DNA of 7,776 nucleotides from assembly GCA_027348305.1 (NCBI GenBank), contig DAIEPS010000081.1:1-7776 (forward strand), given 5' to 3'. The stretch comes from Anaerolineaceae bacterium. Lineage in GTDB: Bacteria > Chloroflexota > Anaerolineae > Anaerolineales > Anaerolineaceae. Under the pieces are notes generated by a model. The model was not told the DNA's origin, did not search any database, and saw only the letters and a list, made by a program, of their open reading frames with translations. Position numbers and translations under genes: made by a program. This document shows, in pieces, positions 5,183 through 7,776 of the stretch. The stretch's first letter is position 1. Every line of letters starts with the position of its first letter.

Positions 5183-6418
5183 ATGCTTCAATCCATACGC
5201 ACCAAATACTCCAATTTATCGCGTGAATTAGCTTTGTTTGCCATCGCATCATTTGCGGTTGGTATGGCCAGCAGCCTGGTGGATTCCACTTTAAATAACT
5301 TTCTTAACGACAGCTTTTCATTATCCCCATTTCAACGATCCTTTTTGGAACTTCCAAGAGAAATACCCGGACTGATCGTAGTATTTGTATCTGCCTTATT
5401 TTGGTTTCTAGGTAGTCGAAAATTAGGGGCGCTCTCGTTATTCCTCGGCAGCGTTGGCATTTTCCTGATCGGTTTCGCATCAAAAACATATACCGTGATG
5501 GTGATGTTCCTTTTTCTTTTCAGTATGGGTCAGCACTTGTTTATGCCTGTAGCTTCCACCGTTGGCATGGAATTAGCCAGAGACGGCAAAACCGGCCATC
5601 GTCTGGGTCAAATGAATGCCATTCGAAATCTGGCGGCAATTATTGGCAGTTCTTTGGTATTTGTTGGATTCAAATATTTTCATTTCAATTATAAACATAC
5701 GTTCATTATTGCTGCATCCTGTTTCATTATCGGCATGGTCCTGATGGCTTTAATGAAACCATCCAAAGTAGAAAAAGTCGATCGTAAATCCTTTTTAAAA
5801 TTACGCAAAGAATACACTCTTTTCTACATCCTGGCTGTGCTCTATGGTTCAAGAAAACAAATCTTCATTACTTTTGCTCCATGGGTCATTGTCACAATAT
5901 TTGGAAAACCCACCCAGACACTCGCCACTTTGATCGTTATCGGCGGTATTATTGGCATTCTGTTTCAACCTATTTTAGGAAAAGCCATCGATAACTTAGG
6001 TGAAAAGGCTGTTTTGGCTTCTGAGGCTGTTTTACTCATTATGGTCTGCCTTGGGTACGCTTTTGGTAAAACTTTTTTTTCAGAAAACACTGCTTTCTTG
6101 ATTGCGTGTGCATGCTACCTGCTTGACCAGGTGTTGATGTCAGTCAGTATGGCACGTTCCACCTATATGAAGAAAATCGCTTTACAAGAAGCAGATATCC
6201 AACCCGCTCTCTCGGCTTCGATCACCATTGATCATGCTTTTTCCATCAGTATCGCACTTTTAGGCGGCGTAATTTGGAACCATTTTGGCTTTCAATACGT
6301 ATTCTTATTGGGTGTGTTAATTGCGGTTATCAATTTCTTTGCCACCATGCGTATAAAGATCCCATCGCAAAATAATGTTACCATTCTGGCAGAAGAATCC
6401 GTTATTACCGCCGACTAA
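5183..6418 (+). CDS. Major facilitator superfamily transporter
   Basis: This 411-residue membrane protein has about 12 hydrophobic segments in two halves, separated by a basic loop (about 192-210). The first half lacks a normal motif A: the TM2-TM3 loop reads WFLGSRKLG (74-82) without the Asp-Arg pair. The second half keeps a motif A-like GKAIDNLGEK (266-275). It shares no obvious motif with the minus-strand MFS protein at 1992-3251 and belongs to a different MFS family. The substrate is not predictable. Base composition is visibly more A+T-rich than the flanking genes (one 60-base stretch at 5641-5700 is only 25% G+C), which might mean a different origin. The ATG at 5183 is the only reasonable start but has a poor ribosome site. 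It is probably co-transcribed with the VTT gene 26 bases downstream. Confidence 0.85.
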   Translation: MLQSIRTKYSNLSRELALFAIASFAVGMASSLVDSTLNNFLNDSFSLSPFQRSFLELPREIPGLIVVFVSALFWFLGSRKLGALSLFLGSVGIFLIGFASKTYTVMVMFLFLFSMGQHLFMPVASTVGMELARDGKTGHRLGQMNAIRNLAAIIGSSLVFVGFKYFHFNYKHTFIIAASCFIIGMVLMALMKPSKVEKVDRKSFLKLRKEYTLFYILAVLYGSRKQIFITFAPWVIVTIFGKPTQTLATLIVIGGIIGILFQPILGKAIDNLGEKAVLASEAVLLIMVCLGYAFGKTFFSENTAFLIACACYLLDQVLMSVSMARSTYMKKIALQEADIQPALSASITIDHAFSISIALLGGVIWNHFGFQYVFLLGVLIAVINFFATMRIKIPSQNNVTILAEESVITAD

Positions 6419-6444
6419 TCGAAACGCATCGGAGCCTCTCAATA

Positions 6445-7026
6445 ATGATCGAAAAACCAGCTGTACAACCTGAGAAAAAAGAGTCTCGCAAGAAAACGCT
6501 GACCACACTTTTCACGTCCCTGGCTTTCATGGCGGTGATCGGCGTGATCGTTGCTTTTGACTTTGAAAAGATCAAAACCTTCATCAGCCAGGCTGGAGTA
6601 TGGGGATTGGTCATCAGCGTGTTTGTATATGCCGCGCTTGGCATGACCTTTATCCCCTCTGAACCATTGACTCTTCTGATCGGCGCCATGTTCGGTCCGT
6701 GGACGGCAATGATCGTCTCGTGGATTGGCAACACCATGGCCGCGATCGTCGAATATTACATTGGAAAGCGCATTGGCAGCGCCGCCAATTTTCTCGAGAA
6801 GAAAGAAAAGCTTCCATTTGGTCTCGGAAAATTACCCATTGACTCGCCCTTGTTCCTGATTGGCGGCAGGGCCATCCCCCTCTACGGCGCCAAAGCCATC
6901 AGCGTGGTCGCCGGGGTGTACCATGTACCTCTATATCGTTACATCTGGACCACCGCGGTAACGATTTTCTTCGGTTCGCTGATGTTCTCGTTCGGCGGTT
7001 TTGGTCTCGGTCAACTTTTTAAATAA
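6445..7026 (+). CDS. VTT-domain (TVP38/TMEM64, DedA-like) membrane protein
   Basis: This 193-residue inner-membrane protein has a cytoplasmic Lys-rich N-terminus (residues 1-18), a first membrane helix (about 19-38), then the VTT core. The core shows IPSEPLTLLIGAMFGPW (70-86) with the family's re-entrant-type GxxFG element, a helix with N96 and EYYIGKRIG (103-111), and a second half with GGRAIPLYGAKAISVVAG and HVPLYRYIWTT, matching the R-x-x-P...G...AG...P...Y...T pattern. Members of this superfamily are linked to lipid transport or scrambling, proton-motive-force balance and stress tolerance in bacteria, and the exact role here is unknown. The start at 6445 has GGAG (6431-6434), a somewhat long 10 bases upstream. 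It follows the MFS gene by 26 bases. No terminator hairpin is seen after its stop. Confidence 0.85.
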   Translation: MIEKPAVQPEKKESRKKTLTTLFTSLAFMAVIGVIVAFDFEKIKTFISQAGVWGLVISVFVYAALGMTFIPSEPLTLLIGAMFGPWTAMIVSWIGNTMAAIVEYYIGKRIGSAANFLEKKEKLPFGLGKLPIDSPLFLIGGRAIPLYGAKAISVVAGVYHVPLYRYIWTTAVTIFFGSLMFSFGGFGLGQLFK

Positions 7027-7053
7027 GTGTATCGGGTTTTCCCTTCTATAATT

Positions 7054-7081
7054 TTGACTAATAATTAAAATAGATTAAAAT
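7054..7081 (+). promoter_or_regulatory. Promoter of the UbiA-family gene, TTGACT-16-TAAAAT
   Basis: TTGACT (7054-7059, 5 of 6) and TAAAAT (7076-7081, 5 of 6) are separated by 16 bases in a very A+T-rich gap. The expected start near 7088 gives a leader of about 38 bases, with a strong GGGAGGG ribosome site (7115-7121) 4 bases before the ATG at 7126. The -10 box is the first part of the inverted repeat at 7076-7112, so the promoter is probably repressed by whatever binds there. Confidence 0.6.
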
Positions 7082-7112
7082 GATAGTAATTATTTTAATT
7101 ACTATCATTTTA
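7076..7112. repeat. Perfect 16-bp inverted repeat, candidate operator
   Basis: TAAAATGATAGTAATT is repeated exactly in inverse after a 5-base centre (ATTTT), making a 37-bp perfect palindromic element. It overlaps the -10 box and transcription start of the prenyltransferase promoter. The stem holds only two G-C pairs per arm and is not followed by a T run, which argues against a rho-independent terminator and for a dimeric repressor site or a 5'-leader hairpin. No regulator for it is visible in the window. Confidence 0.65.
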
Positions 7113-7125
7113 TTGGGAGGGAATC

Positions 7126-7776
7126 ATGCGGATCAATTTCGCGATGTGGAAGAAGGCCTTTACCTCGCTGGTAAAGATGGACTCCAAAGAAGAATGGAAT
7201 TCTTTGGACGTGGTCTCCAAATGGTTGATCGCCACCCGTTCAGGGGTGACCATGGTGACCCTGTATACCTGCGCTATTGGCGGCATCCTCGCCTGGAGGG
7301 ATGGGTATCTTCACCCGTTAGTCTGGTTGATCATTACGCTCGGGCTCTTCCTGGCCCACGGCACCAACAATTTGCTCAATGACTACACCGATTTTTCGCG
7401 CGGCATCGACAGTCTCGACTACTTCCGTATTCAATACGGTGTTCATCCCCTGTATCAGGGTTTTTGGCAGAAAAAGACGCAACTTACCTGGTTCGCGGTC
7501 AGCGGAACATTGGCCTTTCTCTCGGGCATCTTTGCCCTGATCTACACCCACTTTTCACTGGAAGTCATCATCCTCTTTGCTTTTGGGGTACTGGTGCTGC
7601 TTTTTTACACCTGGCCGCTCAAACACATTGCCCTGGGTGAGTTATGCATCTTCTTGATCTGGGGGCCCATTATGGCTTCAGGCGTTTACCTGGTTCTGGC
7701 GGGCGGCATGGTCGATTCCGTATGGAAAGCCGCTTTGGCCGCCGTGCCATTTGGCTTGAGCGTGGTGAGCATCAAT
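7126..7776 (+). CDS. UbiA-family prenyltransferase, truncated at the window edge
   Basis: UbiA enzymes are membrane proteins that attach a polyprenyl chain to an aromatic or other acceptor. The 217 codons present stay open to the last base. The first aspartate-rich motif is clear: NDYTDFSRGID (85-95), matching N-D-x-x-D-x-x-x-G-x-D, with R38 in the preceding helix region. Hydrophobic segments occur around 41-56, 65-78, 128-145, 150-166 and 175-195. The second Asp motif would lie beyond the window. The NDYxDxxxGxD form and general layout recall MenA (1,4-dihydroxy-2-naphthoate polyprenyltransferase, menaquinone synthesis), but the acceptor cannot be fixed from this half. The residues following D95 (SLDYFRIQYGVHPL) are not the usual MenA R-x-V-G-x-x-R pattern. 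The start is fixed by the strong GGGAGGG ribosome site. It is under its own promoter with a large palindrome. Confidence 0.82.
   Translation, partial: MRINFAMWKKAFTSLVKMDSKEEWNSLDVVSKWLIATRSGVTMVTLYTCAIGGILAWRDGYLHPLVWLIITLGLFLAHGTNNLLNDYTDFSRGIDSLDYFRIQYGVHPLYQGFWQKKTQLTWFAVSGTLAFLSGIFALIYTHFSLEVIILFAFGVLVLLFYTWPLKHIALGELCIFLIWGPIMASGVYLVLAGGMVDSVWKAALAAVPFGLSVVSIN

Noticed and set aside
7076..7112. The 37-bp palindrome as a rho-independent terminator for the VTT gene
   Set aside because: The stem is almost all A-T, there is no following T tract, and it overlaps a good promoter; an operator is a better reading.
7080..7382. Plus-strand open frame starting inside the palindrome
   Set aside because: It is out of frame with the prenyltransferase, which has a strong ribosome site and the UbiA Asp motif; the overlapping frame has neither.

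Overview
The window looks like a metagenomic or draft contig from a Gram-variable environmental bacterium. The protein set (a Cys-rich ArsR next to ArsM, a long-N-terminus ArsR-type regulator paired with an MFS pump, a Udp-DUF2785 pair, a VTT membrane protein and a UbiA prenyltransferase) reminds me most of Chloroflexota, class Anaerolineae. That assignment rests on family resemblance only. The first ~125-153 bases do not belong with the rest. They are 74% G+C (89 of 120 bases counted), encode a Pro/Ala-rich tail resembling alphaproteobacterial (Bradyrhizobium-type) DUF2865 proteins, and cut an arsM gene at an almost palindromic 13-mer. This is most simply an assembly chimera.

Layout. Left block, minus strand (126-3251): an MFS exporter and an unusual ArsR-family regulator form a tight two-gene operon with a strong promoter and a perfect 8-8-8 inverted-repeat operator at 3264-3315. 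Downstream of it come a small Cys-rich ArsR repressor with its own TTGACA/TATAAT promoter and a 5-6-5 operator inside the spacer, then arsM (arsenite S-adenosylmethionine methyltransferase), which is truncated at the chimeric joint. Together this is an arsenic/toxicant response region: two autoregulated repressor units, one controlling efflux and the other methylation.

Middle block, plus strand (3357-5116): a promoter leads into a uridine phosphorylase-family nucleoside phosphorylase. Its stop overlaps the start of a DUF2785 protein (ATGA), so the two are probably translationally coupled.

Right block, plus strand (5183-7776): a second, unrelated and more A+T-rich MFS transporter; a VTT/DedA-like membrane protein 26 bases later; then a 99-base A+T-rich regulatory gap with a sigma70-like promoter whose -10 lies in a perfect 16-bp inverted repeat; and finally a UbiA-family prenyltransferase that runs off the right edge (217 codons present).

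No tRNA, rRNA, CRISPR, insertion sequence or convincing rho-independent terminator is visible. I do not see an undescribed multi-gene system. The points most worth a second look are the chimeric joint, the atypical thiol sites of the small ArsR, the sensor-domain regulator with its palindrome, the altered uracil-pocket residue in the phosphorylase, and the 37-bp palindrome before the prenyltransferase.
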